From assembly GCA_958430865.1 (NCBI GenBank), contig CAUDNR010000890.1, positions 153,406-217,405 on the forward strand: a DNA stretch of 64,000 nucleotides, read 5' to 3'. The position numbers were made by a program, and so were the translations under genes. The notes below the pieces were generated by a model that did no database searches, was not told the DNA's origin, and was given only the letters and a program-made list of their open reading frames with translations. Below, piece after piece: positions 52,375-63,945 of the stretch (positions within the stretch are counted from its first letter, which is position 1; each line of letters opens with the position of its first letter). This DNA comes from Entrophospora sp. SA101 (lineage: Eukaryota > Glomeromycota > Glomeromycetes > Entrophosporales > Entrophosporaceae).

Positions 52375-52560
52375 ATGTTTGATTGACTAAAAAAATTTTT
52401 GCAATGACCGGAAAAAGGAATTAAGAATATTAGTGATTTAGGCGGTTATATTAAGGATTATTGGTGAAAACTATTAATTTTTATAATTGTCCTTATTGTT
52501 GTTATTTGAGTAGTAATAAAAATCCTAAAAATGCTTATTTCTTTAATCAAGAGTAAGTAG
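52375..52560 (+). CDS. Small single-span membrane protein, 61 aa
   Basis: ATG 52375 to TAG 52558-52560; five TGA Trp. An amphipathic N-terminal half (MFDWLKKFLQWPEKGIKN) precedes a membrane helix (LLIFIIVLIVVIWVVIKIL). Directly downstream of the 157-residue anchored protein, probably in one operon. Confidence 0.6.
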
Positions 52561-52600
52561 ACAATCGGAAAAGAGTTAAATGTTACTCTCCTCAGAAATA

Positions 52601-53177
52601 TTATAATTTAATGACCAATTGCTTAGCAATAAAATGTTGGTGATATTCTTCTCTTAATTGTTCTAAATCATGTTCATTTAGGACTTGTTCGGGAGTAAAC
52701 TTTTTTACCTTTCTTATTCAATAGCAAAAATCAGCGTCCGAGGGCTGAAAACCAATACTAATTCATTCTTGGGTTTGCTCATAACTGAAATAAAGATCCT
52801 GCCAAAGTTCAATTAATGTAGAGGTAAAATTTAAATGGAATATCTCTTCAGTCTTGATTAGGAGGATTAGACAAACGAACTTTTTTTGTTTGAATTTTGA
52901 CTTCTTCTTCATAATCCTCCTCCTCGGAAGAAAAATCATCAATCATTTCTTCACCTCTATCGTATTTGTCTCTTAATTTGTTTATTCTTCCTTCTTTTCT
53001 TTCCACATCATCAACGGTATAGCCTTGTTTTTCAATATAAAAAGCAAAGTCAGCATCCTCAGGTTCTAAACCAGCGTCAATTCATTCTTGAACTTGCCAA
53101 AAATTAAAACCGTATTTTTCCCACTGCGATTGTAATTCGTCAGTAAAATCATCATGAATATCTGTCCAGTCAGTCAT
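52601..53177 (-). pseudogene. Tandem-domain acidic protein, frameshifted between copies
   Basis: From ATG 53175-53177 the first frame gives a 75-residue domain (WQVQEWIDAGLEPEDADFAF, YTVDDVERKEGRINKLRDKY), an acidic linker and then loses sense, ending at TAG 52758-52760. A second frame, open to TAA 52601-52603, carries a clear second copy (YEQTQEWISIGFQPSDADFC, FTPEQVLNEHDLEQLREEY). The frames meet near 52835-52850. An ATG at 52912 could start the second copy alone, but an indel in one two-domain gene is simpler. The W-I-x-x-G-x-x-P-x-D-A-x-F motif is known to me only as a repeat of this style of genome; function unknown. Confidence 0.65.
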
Positions 53178-53282
53178 ATAACTATATTTTTTTATAGTTG
53201 ATAATCATGGGTAAAAACATAAGGTTATAGGAAATATTACGAGAAGTCAAGGCTCAAAAAGAATTTTTTTCGTAAACTAGTT

Positions 53283-53489
53283 TTGAGTAAAGAAAAGGGA
53301 AAATATCTTAAGTTAAAATTTGAATATGGTTGTTGTTACGAAGCAATAATTGCTCTGTCGGTTCTTTGTGCGATAATATTTTCCGCTAGTTTATATTCGT
53401 ATATTGCTTTTAAGCTAAAAAGAAAACTTAAAAATTTAGTATATGAACAACGACGCCCAAACTTGACTAAACAATACTATTCCTATTAA
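53283..53489 (+). CDS. Possible small membrane protein, 68 aa
   Basis: Starts with TTG 53283. Hydrophobic helix AIIALSVLCAIIFSASLYSY in the middle, basic ends. It overlaps the next LRR gene by 47 bp in another frame, so it may be a remnant. Confidence 0.35.
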   Translation: MSKEKGKYLKLKFEYGCCYEAIIALSVLCAIIFSASLYSYIAFKLKRKLKNLVYEQRRPNLTKQYYSY

Positions 53490-54225
53490 TCAAAGAACAA
53501 ATATCACAAAGTTATCAATTTCTTCAAGCAATCATCAAAATAACTGAGTTTACCAATTAGCAATGGTTGACGTTCCTGAGAACAATAGACATTATTTAGA
53601 TATTCCTTTGACGGGAGAACTAGATTTATCTAGTTTGGTTAACTTAAAACAATTAAATATTCACAACCAAAAAATAACTCGTTTGAGTTTAAGCGGATGC
53701 TCTAATTTAATAGATATAGCAGTTGACGATAACGAATTAGAAATAATTGATTTTCCTGTTGATGGTCAACAATTAAGTGATATTCGTTTAACCAACAATA
53801 ATATTCTGTCCAGAGATTTGATTTGTTTTACTAATTTTAGAAATTTAAAATTTTTATATCTAGGAACTGACCAAGATGGATTAAGGCAAGGTAAATGTAA
53901 TTATTGAAACGGTTCCCTTATTCATTTATGTAGTTTAAACCGATTGTTCGAATTAGATATTAATGCTACTGATGTTGATAGTGGCTTGGAATATTTACCA
54001 ACTGAAAAATTAAGTTGATTTACTTTTGGCAACCAAGGCAGAACAGAAGCAAGAGTAAACAATTTGCAGAACACTCTTGATGTTGGGGAAGAGGTGGCGT
54101 CGTTTTTTGAGACTAACAATACTTCTTGTTTAAAAATGGCTTATATTCGTATTTGACAACAACAGTACTGACAACAACTTCAAGAACAAATCCAAGTTAT
54201 ACTCACAGAAACAACTAGACAATAA
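53443..54225 (+). CDS. Leucine-rich-repeat protein, 260 aa
   Basis: ATG 53443 (MNNDAQTWLNNTIPINQRTN) to TAA 54223-54225, one frame with TGA Trp. LRRs at about residues 60-190: LDLSSLVNLKQLNI, LSLSGCSNLIDIAV, then the family's closing block GSLIHLCSLNRLFELDI and SGLEYLP. A short Gln-rich helical tail (WQQQYWQQLQEQIQ) ends it. No shared block with the other two intact LRR genes. Same inferred role. Confidence 0.8.
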
Positions 54226-54278
54226 TTGTGAAAAATAAACGCAATAAAGAAACCAAGGCGTTTAGCCAACCCCCATTT

Positions 54279-57200
54279 TTAACCGACTTTTTTCTTGCTC
54301 GTTTTCAACTTCATAATTAAAAAGCTAATAGTCAATAAACTGACTACTAATAAACTGCCAAAAACTACTCGTTCCCGCGTTTGCTGCTTAATTAATTGAT
54401 TTTTTTCTTGCTGGCAAACTTCTTTATTGCCGAGATATTGAGTTATTAATTTTTCTTCAACAGTTTTTATTTCTTGATAACTAGTAACATTTTTGATTTG
54501 CTCTTGGTAGGACTGGCTAATCTCAGGGGAGAATAATTTTTCCATTACGGTCTGACTAATTTGTTTAATCGCGGTTAATTGCTCGCTGGCACTGAGTTTT
54601 TTTTCTAAATCGGCGATAGTCTGCCGGGCAATGCTTAGTTGTTGTTCTAAATTGGCAAGAGTAGCCGAATTATCCGGTTTACGTAATAACTCTTGAATTT
54701 TAGTAATTACTTGCTCTAAGGTGGGTTCTGAGGCTAAATTAAGATCTAATTCAATGTTTAATTTTTGGCTGATTTCTTTTTCCTTGTTTTCTAACTGGTT
54801 TTTATAATTATCCCGCTCTTGGGTAGCCTTATCGCGGTCTTGTTTCGCTTGGTCTAATTGGCTTTGTAATTGAGGATTATTGCCACCACCACTATTTTCC
54901 AGTAAAGTTTTTAAGGTTTGACCGGCGGGGATATCAGTTATTTTTTTGCTATTTAATTTACCTTTTAACTCATTTTCTCAATTAGGATTAGTTGGGTCAT
55001 AGCCTAAATCGTTTTGAATAGTATTTTCATACTTAGTAATTTTGGTTTGGGCGGTAGCATAGTCCGATTTTTTCGGTAAATCAGTTTTTCAAGTGTTCGG
55101 CAAAGCCGTGCCGGGGGCAGCACCCAATAAATTATTAATTCCGTTTTCTCGGTCTTTTAATTTGGCAACATTAACCAAGTTATTTTGTCAATTAGGGTCT
55201 AAAATGTCAGTTGCGTTTTGCCCTAATTCGGTTTTAATAGTAGTGAAACCATTTTCGGCATTTTTATGACTATCATAATTATTATTTCAATCATTAGTTA
55301 GGTGATTATTACTTGGTTGCTGGGTGATTGGATTGATAAGGATTTTTAAGTTATCATTTATGTTGGTTAATTTATCAGCAATAATATTATATTTTTCTTT
55401 TCTAACTAAGTTTTCTTCTCAGTCATCATCAGATTCGACGGCAGCAGCAAAGTCTTGTAATAAAGTTTTTAATTTGTTTTGGTATTCATCGATTTGGTCT
55501 TGGAGGGCAGTATTTACAGCTGTTCCGTGACCGGCAGCGGTTTGGTTGAGAGCATCAATTTTGGTTTGACTTATTTTGCCATTGCTAATTAAATTAGGAT
55601 GATTATTAGCACCATTATTAGTATCAACCAGGGTTTGATAATCAGTGGCTTGGGTTTTCAGGTCATCTAAACGCTTTTTTCAATCGTAAGCAGTTAAATT
55701 TCGGTTCGGTTGTTGGTCGAGGAGATTATTAATCTTGCGGTCGCGGTCTTGCAAATCACTTTTTTTTACCAGCAGGTTATCCCAGTCAGTAGCAGTGGCG
55801 GGAGCCTCGGAGAGCGTTTTAGCCTTTTTGAACGGTGCTAAATTATCCTTAATCAGCGGATTAGTCAGGTTAGTCGAGCCGCTTGGGTGATTAAGAGTTA
55901 ATTCTTGCCGCACAGTATTTACTTGGTCATTAAGAGAATCATATTTTAATTTGGCAATTAATTCATCTTTCACAGTGTCGGGTGATACCTGAGCCGGAGC
56001 CGAATGACCAGTCCAAGTTAATTGTGCCTTCACCGCTCTTTCGTAATTAGCAATAGTTGCTTTTGCCGTAGTTAGTTCACTGCTACGAGTTCGCAAATCG
56101 TTTATCTTAGCATTATCCAGTTTGTCGCCAGTAACAATATCGGCAGCGTTCGCGGCATCAGCCACCAAATCCTTATAATGGTCGACTTTCTTCTTAATGT
56201 CCGCCAGTTCCGTTGGATTCAGTTTTTCCTGATTATCAACCGCATCAAGTTGAATTAAATTAGGCAAACCAGTATTCTTTTTAATTTCCGCAATTATATC
56301 TTGGTTAATTCTCGTTAATTCTTGACTATTTTCAATTACTTTTTCTAATTTGGCTATTTCAATATTATCCTTAGCATTGTTTAAGATATTATCATAAGGG
56401 CCATTAGCACGAACCACCGTCGCATTTATCGGAATAATAGTGTGTCATGTATTTATAATTTTCTTTATTTCGTTAATATCAACTTTGCCGCGGTTGTCTT
56501 TCGGAATATTAGTTATATTCTTAATTTCCTCCCATTTTTGACTTTTATTGATTAATTCTTTAACCAGTTTGGGGTCTAACTGATTATTGCCATCCAAAAC
56601 TTTTTCATAAATATGGTTATCATCGTTATCTTTTTCACTAATAATTTCTCAGTTGGTCGTAATAATCTTAGCCAGGGCAGTCGCATCAACCTTATTAATA
56701 TCATTTTTAGGTGTGCCATCTAGTTGAATAATTTTATCGTATAATTGCTTGGCTTGGCGGTATTTTCCCAACTTTTCCTCATCAATATACAAACCTGTAT
56801 CGTTAAGGGAGAAAATTTCTAGGCCAGTGCCGTGTTTTTGAATTTTTTGAACTTCTTGGTATCAATGAATTCAATCTTCTATTGTTCCAGTATCAGGTTT
56901 TTGATAATTAGTGCTGATATCTTTCAATTCACCACTATTAATACCTAAAAATGCTTCGGCGTTGCTAATTGTCGCAGCCATCTCATTTAATCGCTCGGCC
57001 TCGGTTTCACTGACTTGTCATTTTTTGGCTCTGGGTGGGAATTTATCACCCGCCGCCACTTCGGAAACTAAATTTTTTAATCCCGCCCGGCGAATAGTTT
57101 CAATTATGGTTATTAATTCCTCTAAGTTATTATTAGTATCACCAAAATTTTTATTGCCTAAATGTTTAGGGACAAAATCGGTTCATCATTCAAAATTATT

Positions 57201-60200
57201 AGTTCCTTTTTCGATAGGAATTTTGTCATTATCAGTCGGAGTATAATTGAGTTTTTCTGTTAATTTATAAAGTAACAAAGTTTTCTTAAGAAATTCATCT
57301 CGAATTTCGGTCAAGTTATATTTTTCTATTATAGCACCATCGGTTTTTTTAATAAAGCTACTACCTTCTCAGTTTCTAAGAAAATTATTAGAGCCTAACC
57401 TATTTTTAATTGTTGCTTCTCACTGACTATCATAATTAGTATTAGCGGCAGTTATTTTTCCGTCGTCGGCCCGGATGTTTTTCGGTTTCACTCCTCAATT
57501 TTCCGTTAATATTGTCCGCAGTCTGTCCGGCGTTAAACCAAAATCTTCCTCAATTGCTAGATATTTATTATTAGTCTTATCGGTTCCATTCTCAATATCT
57601 ATTAACCCCTCAATGGTCTGGTTAGTATGTGCTAAGTTTTTCTCACCAACCCGGTTTTTTTTGAAATCGGAATAGTAAATTTTGAGAACCCGAGTGGGGT
57701 CAGTTTCGGTAGAATGGGGGTCAGGTTTTAATTGTTTGTCATTATCCGTCGCAGAATAACCAATTATTTGGAGAAGTTGTTGTTCTTTTTTAATAGTTTC
57801 ACCCGATATTTTTAAAACTGAAATCAATGTGGCTAAGTTCTCGGACTTGTCATCTGCCGCCAATTTGGCGTCTTTAAAACTGGCAATTTCGCCATCATAC
57901 TCACTGCTGTCAGGATTTCATAATTTACCTAATATATCAGTATCTAAATCAGTTTTTCAATCAGCGTTTTCCAGAGGTCTAAGACCTGTCATAGTTTCGA
58001 ACGCGTCCATTACTCCCTGGTAAGTTTCGGCGTTGCTCTCAGTTATTAGCAAGTCGGCTGGCACTGGTTCGTTGGCTAATTGATAAAGTTCTTTTAATAA
58101 TCTTTGGCTTTCGGCTCGACAATCGTTTAAGTCGGTTAATTTGGCAAAATATTCTTGCTCTTCATTTTCATTAACACCAATACCAAGATAATAAACCATA
58201 TTGTTTTTTCTGCCAAGTCGCTTTGCTTCATTATTAAATTTCTCCCACCAAAACTTACGAAATTCATCAAGTTTTGGTTTATCTTTAACTAATTCGGTTA
58301 ATTTGTTCTTATCAATATTTTTTTTCTCGGTAGTAAGAATAGCATCGTAAGTCTTATTTTGATTATTATCCTTATCATTAACAATCTCTAAATAAAATTT
58401 AACAATCTTTTCTAATTCCGTCAGGCTAACTTTACCATTATTATCTTTGGGAATATGGTTGAGAACCTCAATTTTTTGATATACTCTTTGGGCGTGTAGT
58501 TGGTCAGCCATTTTTTTCTTATCAACCACGCTATCAATTGATTTGTTAGTTTGGTCGAAAATATCCAGGCTCTCGCTAGTCGTGTCATTACCCAAGATTT
58601 TTTTATATTCGGCGAAAACTTTTATCAGTCGGTTAAGACCCGCTTTCTTTTTGGGATTTCCATAAGCGTAAGTTTCATACTCAGGCATACCAATTGTGAC
58701 TAAATCTTCCAAACTAATTTTCCCATCATCACCACCTAAATTATTTTCAACCCTAGCAATAGTTTCATTTTTAACTTTCAAGTCATCACTGTCTTTAATT
58801 AAGTCAAAAATTTTCCGTTCGTCTAATTCTGTTATCAAAATATTTTTTCAAGCCGAATTATATTGCTCGGCTTGGTCAAGCAGAACGGCATCGGTTCGGT
58901 GTTTAATACCCAGCGTGTTGGTTAAAAATTGTTTTAATTGTGAACCATCACTATCAAAATTATATCTATTATTAGTATCTTGGAGCCGATATAAATTAAG
59001 AAGTTGGCGGTAGCTTTCGGGTAAATTTCTTAAATCCGACTCTAAATTGCCTCAATGATTAGCTTGCCTTTTATCGGCTTCGCTAGCACCTAAATTAATA
59101 TTAAGAAGCGAAACAATTTCTTCATATTTAGTTAATTTTTCTTCACTTACTTTATCGCTAAGTTCAATTATTTTTTTTAATTTGTCGATATCAATTTTGG
59201 TTTCGTCGTTATCTTGGAGGATTTTTTTAAAAACTAATTGGTTTGGGTTGTCGTTGGTGGCAGTGATATTGGTATCTTTTTCCTCAATAATTTTCGTTAA
59301 TTCGATACTATTATTAACCAGTTGGGTGTAAGTTCGGATGGGTCTTCTTCCCATTATTGGCTGACCGTTCCTGCCTTTTTTGCCAGTATCATACTCCTCA
59401 GAAACATGCGGGTCAGTGAAGTTTTTATCGCCCATTCAGGTTTGGAAACCACCGTAATATCTGCCATTAGCACCATTTTTTTTATCATTATCAGTTTCAC
59501 GGTATCCTAATCTTGCTAACAAATCATTAATTTTTGTAATTGTAGCACTAGAAATTTCTGAATTTATAATTAATTCACCAACTTTTTTATCGGTGTCGGC
59601 GAGAGTTCAAAACGCATCTTGCAAACTTTTTTTACCCATTTTATCCTTTTCAAAATCTTTAAAATAAGGTTCTTTATTTAAATCGTCGGAAGTGAAAACA
59701 TTACCCAGCACAGCCGTAATTCTCTCCTGCCGTTGGTGTTTTCGTTTATTGCTGTCTACCAATTCGCTTAATTTTATAAATACGCCTTGTGGATTTTTCA
59801 TATCTTTAAGCAAGATTTTGCCCAATCAATTATTGTTAAACTTAATTTTTCAACCTGGGTCTTTCAGCGGGTTAATTTGGTCTTCAGTTTGTCGGTTAAA
59901 CTCGTCCATGACCGCTTTATAAGTCTCGGCGTTATCCTTGGTTATTCCGGCTTTACTAATAACTTCCCCCTCAATGGATTTGGCTGCTTCCACAATTTTT
60001 TCACTACGCTGACTTAATTGGTCGGCATTAACAGCACCATCTAAATAAGTTTTTCAGGTGTCATCTTCGGTTAAAGCCGCTTGTTTTTCCTTGATTAATC
60101 AAGTTTTTATTTTTGTATCCCTTTGGTCGTCACTGCCGGCTAATACAGATTTTCTAATCAAGCCAATTAAACGCTCTTTCGCCGCCGTTTTCGCTTCGTC

Positions 60201-62633
60201 CAAATTAGGCTGAGATTTAGTCTGAATTTCTGCTATAACCTTGGCTCTTATTCGGTTCGCATCACCAATGAATTCATCTGTGCTTAAGTTTTCGTAATCT
60301 TTTTTTACCTCCTCATTCAATGTTTTCCTACTAATTTTTGCTTTTTGCAATTGAAAATCGATTTGGCTGAGAGCAATAACTCTTCTTCATTCGTTTTCTC
60401 TGAGACCAACCGTATTGAAATCAAAGTCTTTTACTTTCGCTAATTCCTCCTGATAATTAGAAGAAATGTTTGAGTCAGTTGGATAAGCAGCGTAGAATTC
60501 GTCTAAGCGGAGTTTGGCCTCTGTTTTAAATTCTTGATAAAGAAACAACGGATATTCGCCCAATTCTTCTCTTAAAGAGTTAATATCTGCCAGTTCTTCG
60601 GCACTAAGTCCAAAATTTTGCCCCGTTGCTTGCATCTTTGCCAAAAAATTATCATTAATACCAATAAAAGTCTGGAAATTTTCATTAGTAATGGCCACGC
60701 CACTTTTTTTAGTTGGAGTTTCTTCGGAACTTTCTGGATGTAGTCCTTCTTTTAACTTTCGTAAAGCCTCCTCAAATCTTTCTTTCGCCACTCTTCATCC
60801 GCTGATTGTTCTTTCTCAATCTTCCGCTTTCGGTAAAAAACTCGTGTTTAGGGCTCGTTTTAAGTTTTCTTCCAAACCCTCTTTATGGGCAGCATTTTTT
60901 CAACCTGACACGGTCGTTTCTCAATTGTCTAAATCAACATCTTCCACTTCGTTATCCTCTGCTTCATTTTTCTCAAAAAGTAATTTTTTTAATTCTGCTT
61001 CATAACCGTCCTTTTTTTCTTTAACTTCTTCCTGCTTTCTTACTAATTTTGCTAAATTTGCTGCTACTGTTTGGAGAGAATTATCGATTTCTTTAATGTC
61101 TTTTTTCTCAGTCGTAATTTGTTCTCTTTCGCTTTCTTCTAAATTGGCGGTTATTTTCTCATTAATTCCGATAATTTTTCCGTGAATTTCCTCAGTTTTC
61201 TCTTTCTGCGTTCGCACTTCCTCTCAACTTTCATTTAGACTACCATTCTCGTTTAAAATATTAAGCTGGTTATTAATAGTCCCTAAACTGGTAATTTTGG
61301 TTTTAAGTATTGTTAATTTGCCGTTGTCAATGTTTTCTTTATCCTTCCCTTCACCACCTTTTAAGATATCTAATTCTTTGGCTTCATGACGGATTTTTTT
61401 AATATTATTTACTTTGTCCCTGTCAAAATTTTTGCTATAATCAGCTTTTCCATCACCAGTCGGGTCGCTCGGGAAAATGTCTAACTGCTTATCAATTTCG
61501 GTTATTAAGCTTTGTTTTTCTTCTAATTCTTTGGCTAATTTTTTGTTTTCTTCTTCTAAACCTTTAACTTTGCCTGCTTCCTGGAAATTTTCCCTAATTT
61601 TCTTTATCGCATTCTGATTAACTTGTTTGTTGTTTTCCTCAGTTTGGAAAATGTCGTAAGTTCCTGTCAACGCACGTTCGACACCGTTAATTAAATTTTT
61701 TGCGGTTTTATTTTCTGTTTCGAGTTTTTCGTTTTCTGTTTTTAATCTTGTAACTTCCTTGAAATTATTCTTAATACTATCTACTCTGGCAGTGTTAATC
61801 TCATATTCTTTCCCCTTTTCATCGCTGAAAATTGAGTATTCGCCAAAAGCATCTTTTACTTTTTCCAAATATCCTCGGTATTTTTCATATTCAGTGATAA
61901 TTTTATTAGCAGATTTTAAATCTCGATTCAAACTTCCTATTTTTCCTCCTAGTTTACCAATAATATTGTAAGTAAAACGAACTAATTTATTAAAATTTCC
62001 TTTATAACTGGCCCAAGCGGATTCTTCGTCTTCTCCCCACTTATTTTTATCTCAATTATTTAACTGCTCCTGAGCGGCAAAACTTTCACTTTCTATCCTA
62101 TCTATCTCCTCCTTGTAATTAGAAAGATTAGTGATTTCCGCTTCACCACTTTTTTTCTCGATTGTTTCGGATTCGTCGCCCTCTTTTTCTGATAGTAATT
62201 TGCTTTCTTTTTCACTAATTTCTGCGGAAAGTTTTGAACTTGCTTCTCATTCTTTTGAGATGCCAGCCAATGAAGCCAATAATTTTATAAAATCTTCTCT
62301 GATTTCGGTGTTAGGAGCATTGGATTCAGAGAAGCCCCGGTGGGGATTCCTAGATGGTTGCCTAGTATTTGTTTCCATCTCTCTTTCTATGCCTTTGGGA
62401 GTAAATGTAAATTCTGATTCAATAGTGAGAGAAGTTTTATTCCGCCCTCCGCCTCATTTAAAAGCATTGAACTTCAATTCTCCTTGGCCGCCCTCCTTTA
62501 TTCCGCCGCCAGCATCAAGCCAAACATATTTAACTGTCTTATTCTCAAAATTTTCCGAGACAACTTCTCATTTTTCTTTTCCGCCACTTGTAGAAATTTT
62601 TTTTCCGAATTTTATGTTTTCTATTATTGCCAT
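54279..62633 (-). CDS. Giant C-terminally anchored coiled-coil protein, 2784 aa
   Basis: One frame of 8,355 nt from ATG 62631-62633 to TAA at 54279; I found only TGA (Trp) interruptions. No signal peptide. Residues 1-80 are beta-rich (KTVKYVWLDAGGGIKE). Residues 130-900 are coiled coil (LKTENEKLETENKTAKNLI). The rest is built of helical segments with short EF-hand/dockerin-like loops: IPKDNNGKVSLTELEKIV, IPKDNRGKVDINEIKKII, LGGDDGKISLEDLV, and similar weaker copies. A Gln-rich coiled coil precedes the only membrane helix (VVFGSLLVVSLLTISFLIM) and a basic tail (KLKTSKKKVG). Largest member of the anchored group. An AG12 repeat lies 46 bp before the ATG. It may be a cell-shape or host-contact filament; function unknown. 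Confidence 0.88.
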
Positions 62634-62678
62634 TGATATTTAAGTTTAATTTTAATAATTACTGTTTTTTTATTAAGC

Positions 62679-62703
62679 AGAGAGAGAGAGAGAGAGAGAG
62701 AGA
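62679..62703. repeat. AG dinucleotide repeat (12 units) upstream of the giant gene
   Basis: Uninterrupted (AG)12 plus one A, between the end of ileS and the giant gene, 46 bp before its ATG. Such repeats change length by slippage, so expression of the giant gene may vary. Confidence 0.92.
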
Positions 62704-62772
62704 CGATTTATCTCTTTCATTAGTCCTCAATTTTCCCACTTTACTTAATTTATTTTTAAGAACTTTATATAA

Positions 62773-63945
62773 CTAGGTAATTAGAACTTTTTTACAACGC
62801 TGACAAACATCTTTTTCTAAGTCGCGATAATTTCAACACCTAATACATTTTTCTTTGTCGGTTTTTTTGACCTTAACCAAGCAAAAATTACTTTCTTGCC
62901 CATCATTCTCTTTTTTTGCTCTAATTTCGACCTCGGCTACTAGTAATAATTCTTCAAGATTTAGTTGGGAATAATCTCATTTACTTTCCTCTTTGAGATA
63001 AATTATTAAATGTGCTTGTGAGTTAGTTGCAATAATTTTTTCTTGGCGAGCTTGTTCTAAGGATTGATAAATTTCTTGACGAAGGGGGAGGAAAAAAACG
63101 TTAATTAACTCCGATTTCTTTTTGCTAGCAAGGGAAAGAGGCAAATTCCAATGATAATTTACTAATTGAATACTTTCTTGGCCGGCAAAGCCAAATTGGA
63201 AAGGGGTGTTTTGATAAATCTCTTCCGCTAGATAAGGCAAAATTGGCACAATAATTTTTAATAAACCCTGCAATAAGTAATAAAGAGTAGTAATGATTTG
63301 CTTTCTTCGCGGGGAATAAAGACTATCACAATATAAACTATCTTTGCTAATTTCGAAATAAAAAGAACTTAAATCGTTGATACAGAAATTCAATAAAGAG
63401 GAATAAACCGGGTTAAAATTGTATTCATTATAATTTTTTTGGCTTTCTGCTACCAATCTTTCTAATTTATGAAGGATATGATAATCTACTGAATTTAAGT
63501 TTGTTTCTAAGTCTTTTTCACTTTTTATCTCGGGTGGTAAATTGGCAAGGTTACCCAACAAAAACCGCAAAGTATTACGAATCTTTTGATAACTTTCTTG
63601 AACCTTTTCTAAAATTGGAATGCTAACTTTTACTTCTTTAGTGAAATCAGAACTAATTACTCATAAACGGAGAACGTCCGCCCCAAACTTTTGAATAATT
63701 TCTTCGGGGTCAATGACATTACCTAATGATTTGGACATTTTATGTCCTTTTTCATCGACCACAAAACCATGAGAAAGAACTTGTTGATAAGGGGCTTGGT
63801 TAGCAAGAATGACCGCAGTAATTAGCGAGGAGTTAAACCAACCACGAAATTGGTCTTGCCCTTCGACATAAAGGGTAGCAGGTCAATTATTCTTTACCTC
63901 AGTTATTGTTGAATTTTTTAAACTGTGTTTATTATTATTATTCAT
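62773..63945 (-). CDS. ileS: Isoleucyl-tRNA synthetase, C-terminal half only
   Basis: 390 residues from ATG 63943-63945 to TAG 62773-62775. Begins [13 protein letters not shown] and quickly joins the conserved [20 protein letters not shown], then KMSKS motif (HKMSKSLGN), the anticodon-binding helices ([12 protein letters not shown]), and a C-terminal zinc finger (CIRCWNY ... CQRCKK). In the same frame a TAA (63952-63954) lies 6 nt before the ATG, so the HIGH motif, editing CP1 domain and first half are not part of this ORF. The remaining 50 bp of the window show no continuation. The N-terminal half must be another gene, perhaps just outside the window. Confidence 0.9.

Noticed and set aside
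62679..62703. Sequencing artefact
   Set aside because: A clean dinucleotide run is easily cloned and read; location before a member of the anchored group argues for keeping it, though length may be inexact.
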